Shown here piece by piece: positions 1 to 10,044 of a stretch of 64,000 nucleotides of DNA (the stretch's first letter is position 1; every line of letters starts with the position of its first letter). A program made the position numbers and the translations under genes. The notes under the pieces are model-generated. The model worked only from the letters and a program-made list of their open reading frames with translations. It ran no database searches and was not told where the DNA came from. Origin of the DNA: Syngnathus acus (lineage: Eukaryota > Chordata > Actinopteri > Syngnathiformes > Syngnathidae). The stretch spans positions 2,693,001-2,757,000 of the forward strand of contig NC_051096.1 of assembly GCF_901709675.1 (NCBI RefSeq). Reading direction: 5' to 3'.

Positions 1-223
1 AGTGGCACCTCCTTGCCACCAAATCAAAGCCGTGCCTGAAAGTCCCTTCGGAAACATTCCAGCAAAGTCCTTTTCCGTCGAAGCTTGGCGTTCAAGTGCT
101 CATTTCATCGGAGCTGTGCGTAAAAGTCCGCCTCCTTTCTCACCACTCCGCTATCAGAGCGCTGTGCGTAAAAGTCCACATGCGCGCTTCCGTCGCTTCC
201 GACCCTTATTACGCACGCAGCCA

Positions 224-231
224 TGACGTCA
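224..231. promoter_or_regulatory. CRE palindrome TGACGTCA
   Basis: This is an exact 8-bp cAMP-response-element palindrome inside a CpG-rich stretch. CREB/ATF proteins bind this word. Whether it serves tmem74 (coding start 2.3 kb downstream) or an unseen upstream gene is not resolved here. Confidence 0.35.
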
Positions 232-1835
232 TGTAGAACGCAACTTTGTTTCTTCTTCCTCTTGGCCATATTTGGATGACTGCTTATTCCCGGTAACTCA
301 GCCCACACAATATCAAGCGAGCCCCTCAACTCAATTTTCTGTGTGTTCCTGGTCCAAAACGTTTTTTTCAACACAAGAGTTTTTGATTGACCCTGCAGCT
401 TTTCCTTTAATAATTGAGTCCATGGCTGGCAGCGAGTGAAGCACGCCAGCTGTTATTTATTTTATTTTTTTTAATAAAACGATTCTTCCAGCGAGTGTGG
501 AGGCGGTCGATCCCACACACCAACTGTGCACACACGCCAGATAAGAACTCAGGAAAATGACAAACGCTATTCTTGAATCACGAGCGTCGTTTCTTTTGCG
601 CTTCTCAGGTGGAGCCGCGCAGCAAAAAGGCCTCGGCTTGACTTCTTCCCCGCTGAAAGTCACAAAAGTAGCAGGTGAGGTATTTCACATCCAAGCAGCG
701 CTCACCTTGCAGAAAACGTGCACTTGAATGCTTTTAATTCTCATCATGCCTTTTGGAAGTTAGTTCTGAAGGTCGATATATGTCTACAAGGTATTTACTG
801 ACACCTACTGGACAAAGATGAATAGCGCATTAAATTTACGTCATCAATCTTGAAATACTAAAAAGCCTCGTTGAAATACTAGTGATTGTTTTTCCTAAAC
901 CTTTAATTGAAAAAAAATTTTTGGATACTTTTTCTTCCCTAAGGAATTACAGGGTCAATTTTCATCTATAATTTTTCTGCCTTTTTACGGATTCTGACTT
1001 TACACGTACTTTAGTATGTTGTTTTTCTTAAATCATTTTCATTTCAATAAACTAATGTTTTTTAAATTTTAAAATTTGGCATTTGAAGGATGACATTTCA
1101 ATAAATGTTTTATACAAAAAAAAAAAATCTTCTTTTTCCCCCCTGGAAGCTATTCAAACTGCTGACACAAAAATAAGCCTAGTTGCCTCGAATTGGACCA
1201 ACCTGCTATTTGGGTCAATTTGACCCACATTTTTTTTAAAGTATGTGAATAAACTGCCACTTTCTGTCTCTGAGGGACTTTGGTTTGCATTCACTGATAC
1301 AAAAGCAGACCTATTGTAATGGAGCTTAGAAATAGCACCTGTCGTCATCGTTTTTTTTTTTTTTTCTAGCTGCAAAAGAAGCTGTGCGACTTTGCGGCAC
1401 TTTCCCACTTGCAGCAAGATGCCAAATGAAGCAGAAAAGCCCAAATCTCCTCCCCCGTTTACCTCTGCACAGACAAGTAAGATATGCGCCGTGTCCAATC
1501 GTGTACAAGAGAGTAAGTACAAAGTGTTCTTCCACGGCAGAACGTGTGCTCGACCTTTGGCAAAGTGTAACCTACATTTGCAACAACCACACACATGCAA
1601 GAGGGTTTTCATATAAGCGGCTCAGCAAAACGAAAATCCTCCATTTTTCACGCCACAGTATGGGGTTGCAGCTTATTTTTACTTTTTAACATCAGCAACT
1701 GAGATTTTATTTTCATAAAGTGACATGGAATGAGATGTAAACACATATTTGCATATCATTAGCATACTGGCTGTTTTTGACATGTGAGCCAAGTCACATG
1801 ACCAAACAGAAAACAGGTGAGCTGTGACATTCTCA

Positions 1836-1987
1836 ATGCGAGCCCGAGGGTATTTTGACATCACTTTTAGACCACAACAGGGGGCGCTGCCGCGTGAAAT
1901 CATTCTCGGGTGATGGCCGACATTTTATGTCGCAACGCCCCCTGCCGTCCGATGAAACCGACTTCAAAGTACCCTCGGGCTCGCATT
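1836..1987. repeat. Foldback (palindromic) element, about 152 bp
   Basis: Arm 1,836-1,860 (CAATGCGAGCCCGAGGGT...) is the reverse complement of 1,963-1,987 with one mismatch in 25. An inner pair, CAGGGGGCG (1,878-1,886) and CGCCCCCTG (1,936-1,944), pairs in nearly perfect register, so the whole element can fold as one hairpin centred near 1,911. It looks like a MITE or a foldback insertion. I see no transposase and no clear target-site duplication. Confidence 0.7.
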
Positions 1988-2539
1988 GCGAACGAGGCTT
2001 GACATAATCTGCTTAACACTAATACCACAAACAAAATATTGATCAAAATGTCGTGTTTAGGAAAGTGCGGGCTCCTAGAACTAGAACACATTGCAAAAAT
2101 AATTGCACCGCTCCACCCCACCCCGCCCCTTAGAGGCCATGAAGCGCATCGCAGTACCAGCAGATATATATTTTTTTCAATTGCTATTTTTAATATATTA
2201 TTTTGCTTTTATTTATGTTTGGCCCTGAATTTTGGTTACTTTGGTCACTGCAGAGCAACTTGAATGTGAGTGGGTGATCATTTGCAATGAATCCATCCCA
2301 AATCTTGTGTGACAAGGCGTCGACTTGAAGTACTGGAATACAAGCAGGCAATTTGAGTGCTGACTGCTTCATCGCGCTGCTATGAGACACCGCGTGGAGT
2401 CCGTGGGAGGGGTCCGCCACCAGCTCCTCACTAATTGACAAGGCGGCGGAACCAGAAAAGATTGTGCAAATGACGCTCGACTCCTCTTGCTTTCGTGAAC
2501 TGTGCATAAGATGAGCGCCACTTTGCAAACTTTGGCTCC

Positions 2540-3163
2540 ATGCGCGCTTCCTCCTCTCCTTCCTCCATGGGGGTGACGACCAGCCCGGGGACGCAGCCGC
2601 GCACCACCGCACCGGGTCCCTTCGCGGAGGGTAGCCCGATCCCAGCCGAGGATAATTTCCCTATGTCGGGTGAAGACCCACAGGAGGAGAGTCTGAGTGA
2701 ATTCTGCGTGGAGGAAGACGAAGAGGGAGAGGAGGAGGAACTTTCCTACTCGGAGCTGTCCTCGGAGGGCTCCGTGGACTACGGCTTCATCGCCGCCGTC
2801 TCCTGCTTGGTGACGGGCATCTCGCTCGTGGCCATCTCGTACGTGGTGCCTCGGGACATGCACGGCCCCGAAAAGGAGGACGGCGTGGCGGCGCGCGAGA
2901 TGGAGCGGCTCCAGCGGGAGCGAGCGCGGCTGGGCGCGCACCTGGACCGCTGCGTCATCGCTGGCCTGTGCCTGCTCACACTGGGCGGCGTGCTGCTCTC
3001 CAGCCTGCTCATGGTGTCCATGTGGAAGGGGGAAACCATGCGCAGGAAAGCCCTGGCGCACGCAGCCAAGAGCCAGCACAATCTGTACGGGGCCATCGGG
3101 TGGGGGCACTCGGACCCCGCGGGCACCGATTTCGCCGCACCTGACGACTCAGCTGAGTTTTAA
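2540..3163 (+). CDS. tmem74: Transmembrane protein 74
   Basis: A single coding exon encodes 207 aa. The N-terminal 80 residues are acidic and disordered (Glu/Asp run around 55-68). Then come the family core beginning SVDYGF, membrane segment 1 (about 82-104, ending in VVPR), a charged loop with VAAREMERL, the motif ARLGAHLDRCVIAG, and membrane segment 2 (about 138-161) followed by MWKGE. This two-pass C-terminal half matches vertebrate TMEM74, a lysosome/autophagosome membrane protein reported to promote autophagy. Human TMEM74 is about 305 aa, so the fish N-terminus is shorter. The start could also be the second ATG at 2,567. TMEM74B is the alternative paralogue, but the loop and second membrane segment read more like TMEM74. 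In mammals TMEM74 and EIF3E are also close neighbours. Confidence 0.88.
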   Translation: MRASSSPSSMGVTTSPGTQPRTTAPGPFAEGSPIPAEDNFPMSGEDPQEESLSEFCVEEDEEGEEEELSYSELSSEGSVDYGFIAAVSCLVTGISLVAISYVVPRDMHGPEKEDGVAAREMERLQRERARLGAHLDRCVIAGLCLLTLGGVLLSSLLMVSMWKGETMRRKALAHAAKSQHNLYGAIGWGHSDPAGTDFAAPDDSAEF

Positions 3164-3600
3164 AATGGACAAACTTTGTTTTCTAATGTCCCTTTAAAGA
3201 CACTGACTGTCTTTTAGTGGGAGTGTGCACTTTATTAGGTACACTTGCAGATGTCATACAAATTAAAATTGAGTAATGTAAAAAAAAAAAACATTACCAC
3301 ATTAATGAACACATATTGAAATTAATATTTGAAAGCTGATTTTGTTTTGTGCAGGTGTACCTAATGATTTGACCCAAGAGCATATCAATATCAAATGGAG
3401 ACAATCCAGTTCCAAAGGTGTTTGAATGTTGCCATTTGCATCATTCAAGTCCCCCCGTGGAGACTTCATTGACTCACAAGTCGGATGAATGCACGATTGT
3501 GATTCACAGTTGGGTGTCACCAACCTCTGTAATTAATTATTTCTGTCAATGAATGCATGTGACTTTCAATGTTGGAGTCAATAAAGTCGATCAAATGTAT
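3164..3600 (+). other. tmem74: tmem74 3'UTR
   Basis: The stretch from the TAA stop to a canonical AATAAA at 3,580-3,585 followed by a T-rich stretch is read as the 3'UTR. It contains two inverted copies of a short dispersed repeat (TTATTAGGTACAC, about 3,229-3,250 and 3,350-3,370), which could form a roughly 140-bp hairpin in the transcript. Confidence 0.55.
3580..3585 (+). terminator. tmem74: Polyadenylation signal AATAAA (tmem74)
   Basis: This is an exact AATAAA hexamer 0.4 kb after the tmem74 stop, with T-rich sequence in the following 40 bases. It is the best candidate for 3'-end formation of tmem74. Confidence 0.5.
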
Positions 3601-5038
3601 GCATTTATTATTGGTACGTGTCAGTATTTATTTATTACGGAACAAAACAAAAATCAGATCGTTCACTATGAGTACAAACAATTGTCTTGCTTTGAACTCT
3701 GACTTTGCAGTCTGCCTTGTGACTTAAGCTATCAACTTTGGTGTTCCTCAGGGTGCCCTTCTTGGTCCACTTCTATTGTTTTTATGGTTCAGCATGCATG
3801 GTGCAAAACTTTCCATCTTATGTCATTACCGTGTGTTTTCATAAAACAGAAGCTCTTGAAAACAATATAACTTCTCAATTTTAAAAGCACTTGACGAGGG
3901 GAAAAACATTTGTATTACCTTGACAGCCGCACGGCATAATAAATGCACTTGGAGCTCCTGAAGCGCCGTCAAGTTTTGCCGCTTGATCATTTTAAAAGGC
4001 ACTTTGGATCTCCGAGGCACGGCTCTGATGATGACAAGTGTGGAGGCGACCTTGCCTTGTTGCGTTTGTGTTGAAAAGATGACTGAGAGGAAGTGGGCAC
4101 TTGAACAATTTAACTCAACATTTGCGCGTCAAGGAACAAGCGAGTGTAAAACAGAGGTGTCATTCTCTGTTGCACCCCCCCCCCCCCTCCTTCGCCATGC
4201 TTTCTCCGTAGCAACAGGCCGACCTCGTTGCTATGGTAATGTCCCGTCTCCTTCCCTCCACCGCGACAATGGCTAGGAATAAGGAGAAGGAACATGTAAA
4301 GTATGTGGGCAGTGCCTCAGCAGGTGGTCGTCACGAGGCAATATTTTTCATTCTTTGGCTATTTGGATGGCAGACGTGTTGATTAAGACTTCTGGGAATT
4401 ATTTAAATTCCATCATGTGTCCTCCTGCACGATATCTCCTCTTAAAAGTGGAGCAGTCAGCAGGATTTGCACTGGAAATCCTTCCTGAGCGCGAGGGATA
4501 AAGCTGATAAACGATAAGGAGGGTGATTTTATTCCCGACTCTCTTTCGAGCTCGCCGCCTGTCGTTTCTTCTTTAAAAACATCCGCCGATTAGCTGAGTG
4601 GCTTTCCCTTTTTGCTGCAGGGCCTGGGTTGCTATGCGACCACATCCGAAAGCGTTATTGACTAAGTCATTAACGGAATTTCATGAGGCCTCTGGGCGGT
4701 CCAACTTTGACTGATTATCAGTGGCGCCCAAATGTTGTAAATCTTCACAAAACTAAAGACATAATGGTCTCAGTTGTCATTTCTCCAAGTTGCTAACTGT
4801 TACCGTGGCGATCAACTTTTCGGTGTGCTGACAAGGACACAATTTTGTTCTGTAAGAAAATAAACATGTTTTGTGAATATTTTGCAAACCACTAACCTAC
4901 AGCTTGCAGATGCCAGGTTGTAGCTGACCCCTGAAGGCTGTTTATCTTGCTGCTCGCCAACCACGCCCGAGCTTCTGACCCCGTGAGCAATCCAATTCCA
5001 TTTCCTGCTGCCACCTAACACTGACCGATGACTCTGCG

Positions 5039-5076
5039 TGTGCGCGTGTGTGTGTGTGCGTGTGTGTGTGTGTATA
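5039..5076. repeat. (TG)n microsatellite
   Basis: A roughly 38-bp run of TG with interspersed CG steps ends in TATATA. It is a simple repeat, likely polymorphic in length. Confidence 0.8.
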
Positions 5077-5838
5077 TACGCACGCTAGAGGATGTTTTTT
5101 ATCACAGCTTTGATTTCATGTCTGCCAGGCCCCCCCTGGCATAACAATCACAGACAGCAATTCAAGCCTCGGCAGCGCCTTTCCTTTTAGATGGCGCCGA
5201 CCTGCTCCAAGACCTGGTGATGCAAACTCACAACTCCTCATTTTTTATTATTCCACTTAATATGACATATGCATGAATGAAATAAATCCAACTAAATGTC
5301 ACCCTGAGTCACCCTATGAGTCATGTGACTTGTTGGTTTGCACAAAGAACTTTATAACTCACATCTGTAGCAGCGCTTTATGTGACTGGGTCCCTTTGCA
5401 TTCATAACACCTCTACCACTTTATTCTGAGTGTCACTTAAGCCTGGGGGAAGAGTCTTATCAATGTCGCCCGCCCGTGTTTTTTACTCAAGTCAAAATCC
5501 TCCGTCACCGAACACAGTGTCTTTGCAGAACGTGGCCGTCCAGCACCAGAGCTGGATATGCCTGGATTAGGTCAAGGTCAAAACCACTGTGTGTTTGGAG
5601 CCGATGCTTTTTCCATTAAACTCGATAGATGTTTGGGGAAGGGAAGTTATTGTTCAAATTTGTTAGTCTAATCTGCATTTGTGCGTTGTCAGTAGGGTGG
5701 CTCATGGTTTGAAAACAAAATTAACAATTCTACCTTCGCTATTTTCCACATCCTTTTGCATTACGCGTGTTGCTTTTAAATGGTTCTAAATTGTGTTGCC
5801 TCTAAAGCACAAAGAAAATGATCAATATCGAAAGCAAG

Positions 5839-5839
5839 T

Positions 5840-5890
<51 letters not shown>

Positions 5891-5891
5891 T
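5839..5891. repeat. (TTTA)n microsatellite
   Basis: About 13 uninterrupted TTTA units lie 100 bp upstream of the eif3e start codon, just outside the likely promoter core. Confidence 0.9.
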
Positions 5892-5967
5892 CTTTTACAA
5901 AAATCGAAGAGTGCAACGATATGTTACGTCATCTTGGCTATGTTCTCCGCGTGTGTTGTCAATAAAG

Positions 5968-5978
5968 TTCTCTCTTTC
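5968..5978 (+). promoter_or_regulatory. eif3e: Probable 5'TOP motif / transcription start of eif3e
   Basis: A pure pyrimidine stretch TTCTCTCTTTC sits 12 bases before the eif3e ATG. Several eIF3 subunit mRNAs, including EIF3E, are known TOP mRNAs that begin with C plus a pyrimidine run and are translationally controlled by mTORC1/LARP1. A start within this run would leave a very short 5'UTR, as is usual for this class. The start position is inferred. Confidence 0.5.
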
Positions 5979-5990
5979 AAAGTAGCCAAG

Positions 5991-8900
5991 ATGGCGGAAT
6001 ACGATCTCACAACCAAGATAGCACATTTTCTCGACCGGCATTTAGTTTTCCCACTTCTGGAATTCCTTGCTGTTAAAGGGGTTCGTCAACTTCCATTCCG
6101 ATTGACATTTTGACTCATTGTAGCTATTCTTATTCGGTGTTATTGATCTGGAGATGTGTTGAAAGCCGGCGTGATGCCACTGTAGCCGGGAGAGCGTTAG
6201 CTTACAGTCACGTTGGTTGGTTGGTTGGTTGGTTAGCCAGTTGTTGCAAATAAGTAAATTTTATTCCGTTTCGTAGTGTTCACTCATTACAATGGCGTTT
6301 AACCATGTTTCTTTACCAGGAGAATGTCTTTAAACTACCGCTGGTAGACTTTGAGGGAAGTAGTCGTCTCTTGTTAGCTTCGTTAGCTTAGCCTAGTTTG
6401 TTTGGATGGGAGCAGCTTTTACGCTTTTATAAAAGTCAAAAATAATCAAGAAAATGCATTGGTCATTAATAGAGAAGATCACAATATGTACTGAAATGAC
6501 TTCTAGAGTTATGACGAAACTTGCACAAACTAAAACCACGAAGTTTCATGCAACTGGCACTCGCCCTATTTTTTTTTTTTAAACACATCTCCATAGCGTT
6601 GGATACATTTTCATTAACACCACTTTGTTTTGCTTTGCAACAGATCTACAATGAAAAGGAGCTGCTCCAAGGCAAGCTGGACCTCCTCAGCGACACCAAC
6701 ATGGTGGATTTTGCCATGGACGTGTACAAGAACCTTTATCCTGACAAGGAGATCCCACATTGTAAGTAGACAAATCCAATCATCTCATCATCAACATTGC
6801 TTTGGAAAAAAGTCGTGCCAGATTTACCAACGAAAACCGTCCCTGTTTGGTAGCCTTGAAGGAGAAAAGAGGCACAGTGGTGGCTCAACTCAAGCAGCTC
6901 CAGTCGGATACGTTGCCCATCGTCAAGATATTTGAGGCCCCCGAGACCACCAGTCAGATGCAGTCTACCAGGTCCTTCTAAGATATTCTTTGTAGACATT
7001 CAGAAGCACTTTTTAAGGACTCAGCGCTGAAATTGTAACTCTCCATTTGTCCAACAGAGACGGGAGGATGCTCTTCGAGTATCTTACAGAGAAACACAAT
7101 GTGAGCTTTTGAATTTATTTAGAGGATTCACGTTTTCTTTGGGGGGCTACTAATTATGCATGTTTTTATGAATTTTGCAATTCCTTTAGTTCCGCCAAGA
7201 GTACCTGGACGCGCTGTACAGATTTGCCAAGTTCCAGTATGAGTGTGGAAATTACTCGGGTGCAGCTGAGTACCTCTACTTCTTCCGTGTTTTGGTAAGT
7301 AAAGTCAAAAACACTTTTATTTAAAAAAAATAAAATTAAATAGCTGACATTGTTTCAGGCTGATTTGAAGCTAGTCACCTCAAACAAGGTGGGACAACTT
7401 TTGAAATGTGTGGGTTTCAGGTTCTGTCGACAGACAGGAATGCTCTGAGTTCCCTGTGGGGCAAATTGGCCTCTGAGATCCTCATGCAGAACTGGGATAA
7501 CGCCATGGACGATCTGACACGACTCAGGGAGACCATCGACAACAACGTGAGTGACGAGAGAAGCTTTTTATTGTGGTAATACCGAATCTTCAATTTGAAG
7601 ATTTTGACATCTTTGTGTGTCCTACCCCTCCGCAGTCTGTGAGCTCACCTCTCCAGTCGCTCCAGCAGAGGACCTGGCTCATCCACTGGTCCCTCTTTGT
7701 GTTCTTCAATCACCCCAAAGGCCGGGACAACATCATTGAGCTCTTCCTCTACCAGCCTCAGTGAGTCCTGAACACGAGTTTGAATCTGATTGCTTCCTTC
7801 TGAACGTTGCCACCCTTGTGCAACCACATTGTCCGTTTTTAATTCCACTCTCAAAAATATCTCTCTCTTTTTTTTAATGGATTTGAAAACCTTCCTTTCA
7901 GGTACTTGAACGCCATTCAGACCATGTGCCCGCACATCCTGCGCTACCTGACTACCGCCGTCATCACCAACAAGGATGTGCGCAAGCGGCGACAAGTTCT
8001 TAAGGACTTGGTGAAGGTCATTCAGCAGGTAATTTGAATTATTTCCCTTATTTCGCCAAACTTGTCGGCAACGGCGAGTCATCGGCGCTTGTGTTTGCGC
8101 AGGAGTCGTACACGTACAAGGACCCCATCACGGAGTTTGTGGAGTGTCTCTACGTCAACTTTGATTTTGACAGCGCCCAGAAGAAGTTGAGGGAGTGTGA
8201 ATCGGTGAGCGGCCATCACTCACTGCTCTATAATTTTATTTTTTCTTAAATAGTACAGATGTATCGCTGTTGGCTTCTCAGTTGTCTGCAAGCATTTTTG
8301 GTTGACACGATGACGCCGTTTTCCTCCAGGTCCTCATCAATGACTTCTTTCTGGTGGCGTGTCTGGAGGACTTCATTGAGAACGCTCGACTCTTCATCTT
8401 CGAGACCTTCTGCCGCATCCATCAGTGCATCAGCATCAAGTGCGAACAATGAAAATCCGTGACTATCCCACATAAGGATTTGTAATTACATATAGTTACC
8501 ACAAGAGGGCGACAAAACTCACGAAACAGGAACATAATGTTTCGTAACATGCCAATCTTACATAAATCCTAATTATTAATTGAAATATTCAACACAAACT
8601 AAACCACCTTCACATGTAGAACAGTATATAACCAACTCAGCTATTTTTTTCTTCCCTCCCACACAGCATGCTGGCCGACAAGTTGAACATGACCCCCGAG
8701 GACGCAGAGAGGTGGATTGTCAATCTGATCCGCAACGCCCGACTGGACGCCAAGATCGACTCCAAGCTGGTGAGCACCAACAACTGACTCTGTAGCTAAG
8801 GCAGCCGCGGCCTCACCGTTTACGTGTCGCCTCTTATGTCTGGCAGGGCCACGTGGTGATGGGCAACAACGCCGTGTCACCCTACCAGCAAGTCATTGAG

Positions 8901-9184
8901 AAGACCAAGAGCTTGTCCTTCCGTAGCCAAATGCTGGCCATGAACATCGAGAAGAAGGTGGCTCACAGTAACAGGAACGAGGTAAAGCAGACCAAAATGA
9001 TGCGCTCATGACTCACAAAATGTCACCAAAATGAATGATTGAAATCATAAATGCACCACAAACTGTGACAAGTTCAGAATTTGTGCACTAGAGTCCATTT
9101 GGGTCCTTTCTTATGTCTCCATTTTGTCTCACCTGGTTTCCACAGACGCCAAACTGGGCCGCTCAAGACTCTGGGTTCTACTAA
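5991..9184 (+). CDS. eif3e: Eukaryotic translation initiation factor 3 subunit E
   Basis: Thirteen coding exons join in phase to give 446 aa (human 445). They are 5991-6080, 6644-6761, 6854-6971, 7058-7100, 7190-7294, 7421-7546, 7636-7760, 7902-8028, 8103-8204, 8330-8439, 8667-8769, 8847-8981 and 9146-9184. The protein begins [18 protein letters not shown] and ends [10 protein letters not shown]. It shows family hallmarks such as [54 protein letters not shown] and, in the C-terminal PCI/winged-helix region, [13 protein letters not shown] and [17 protein letters not shown]. eIF3e is a PCI subunit of the eIF3 octamer that recruits mRNA and eIF4G to the 40S ribosome. The start has the Kozak context AAGATGG. 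Exon 1 ends LAVKG where human has E, using a GT donor directly after GGG. No sign of damage. Confidence 0.97.
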
Positions 9185-10044
9185 AATGGAAACAAGGATG
9201 CTGGTGGCATTCGGAAAATAATCACATTTTTTCACATGGTTTAAGCCGCCCGCCTGCTTTGGTTTCCTGCTCTTTTACATGTCAAATAGTCTGAAAGCAG
9301 TTATCATGACACCAAAAAAGTCAAACTACCATTAAAACGTTGGAAAACAAACTTAAGGAATATTGTTCTTTTTCTGTCTGTCAATTCACAATCCTTCCAC
9401 TTGGTGTCGGACTTTCCTCTGTTTTTACTGCAACATTTCACTGTTGGGCAATCTGAGCGCAAATGGGTTTCACTTCCATTTTCGTCCGCCAGATGTCTGC
9501 AGCATTCTATTGTGGTTTCATTTGTCGTGCATAAATGTGTATTCTATTGAATTTGTCACTTAAGGTGCTCTTTTCTATGATTCCTTTGGGTCACAAGGTG
9601 AGCCTGTTATTGTAGCACCATACCTTTTAGCATCAATGTTGATCCTGACCAGCATCCGCCTTCACCGTGCAAATATTTGCTGTTGATAATGTCCAGTGAA
9701 GCCAGTTATCAAGCTTGGGCGTCAGCAGTCCTTGGGATTTTTTTTTTTTCCCACCACAAACCGGTTTGCTAAATACTTGCAGACAATTAATGTGCTGCTT
9801 TGTATACGGGCAAAGTGCCTCAGGTGCATTTTTGTGACTTGTCTTAAGTGAGGATTCCCTCTGATGTGTCTCGGAGGAGGGGCCCGGTGGCCAGACCGGC
9901 TGCTCTCCACGCCTCCTCCTCTCTTCTCCTCTCCTCCTTTTCTCTCGTTTCCCTTGCAGCTGACGTGGGGCTCGGCAGCTGGAGTCCATCAGCGTGCGCC
10001 TCGCTGCTACTTCCTGACAAGACTGCACCGCGACTCGCGCAAAC
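9185..10044. other. eif3e 3'UTR and intergenic DNA
   Basis: The eif3e 3'UTR must begin at 9,185. No canonical AATAAA is obvious near it, and an ATTAAA-type hexamer near 9,332 is the best candidate. From about 9,870 to 10,000 there is a pyrimidine-rich stretch (CTCCTCCTCTC repeats) upstream of the next gene's ATG, consistent with its promoter or 5'UTR. Confidence 0.4.

Larger units (their letters stand above)
1..2253. other. Noncoding 5' flank of tmem74
   Basis: I see no supported coding exon here. Positions 1-230 are CpG-rich and hold a direct repeat of the words GCTGTGCGTAAAAGTCC (about 113-130 and 161-178) and a perfect palindromic CRE (TGACGTCA, 224-231), so this may be a promoter. A good splice donor follows an open stretch at 674/675 (GCAG|gtgagg), and an acceptor (cactgcag) ends at 2,253. 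Together they could be a noncoding first exon and the start of the tmem74 coding exon. This is inference only. The rest is AT-rich, with a foldback element at 1,836-1,987. Confidence 0.4.
3601..5967. other. Intergenic DNA between tmem74 and eif3e
   Basis: No coding exon could be supported. The stretch holds a C-homopolymer near 4,176-4,190, a (TG)n tract at about 5,039-5,076 and a (TTTA)n microsatellite at 5,839-5,891. The short ORFs present have no recognisable family motif and no splice context. Confidence 0.5.

Noticed and set aside
2369-3109. 246-aa minus-strand ORF over tmem74
   Set aside because: It is antisense to a recognised conserved two-pass membrane protein. The product is His/Arg/Pro-rich and resembles nothing.
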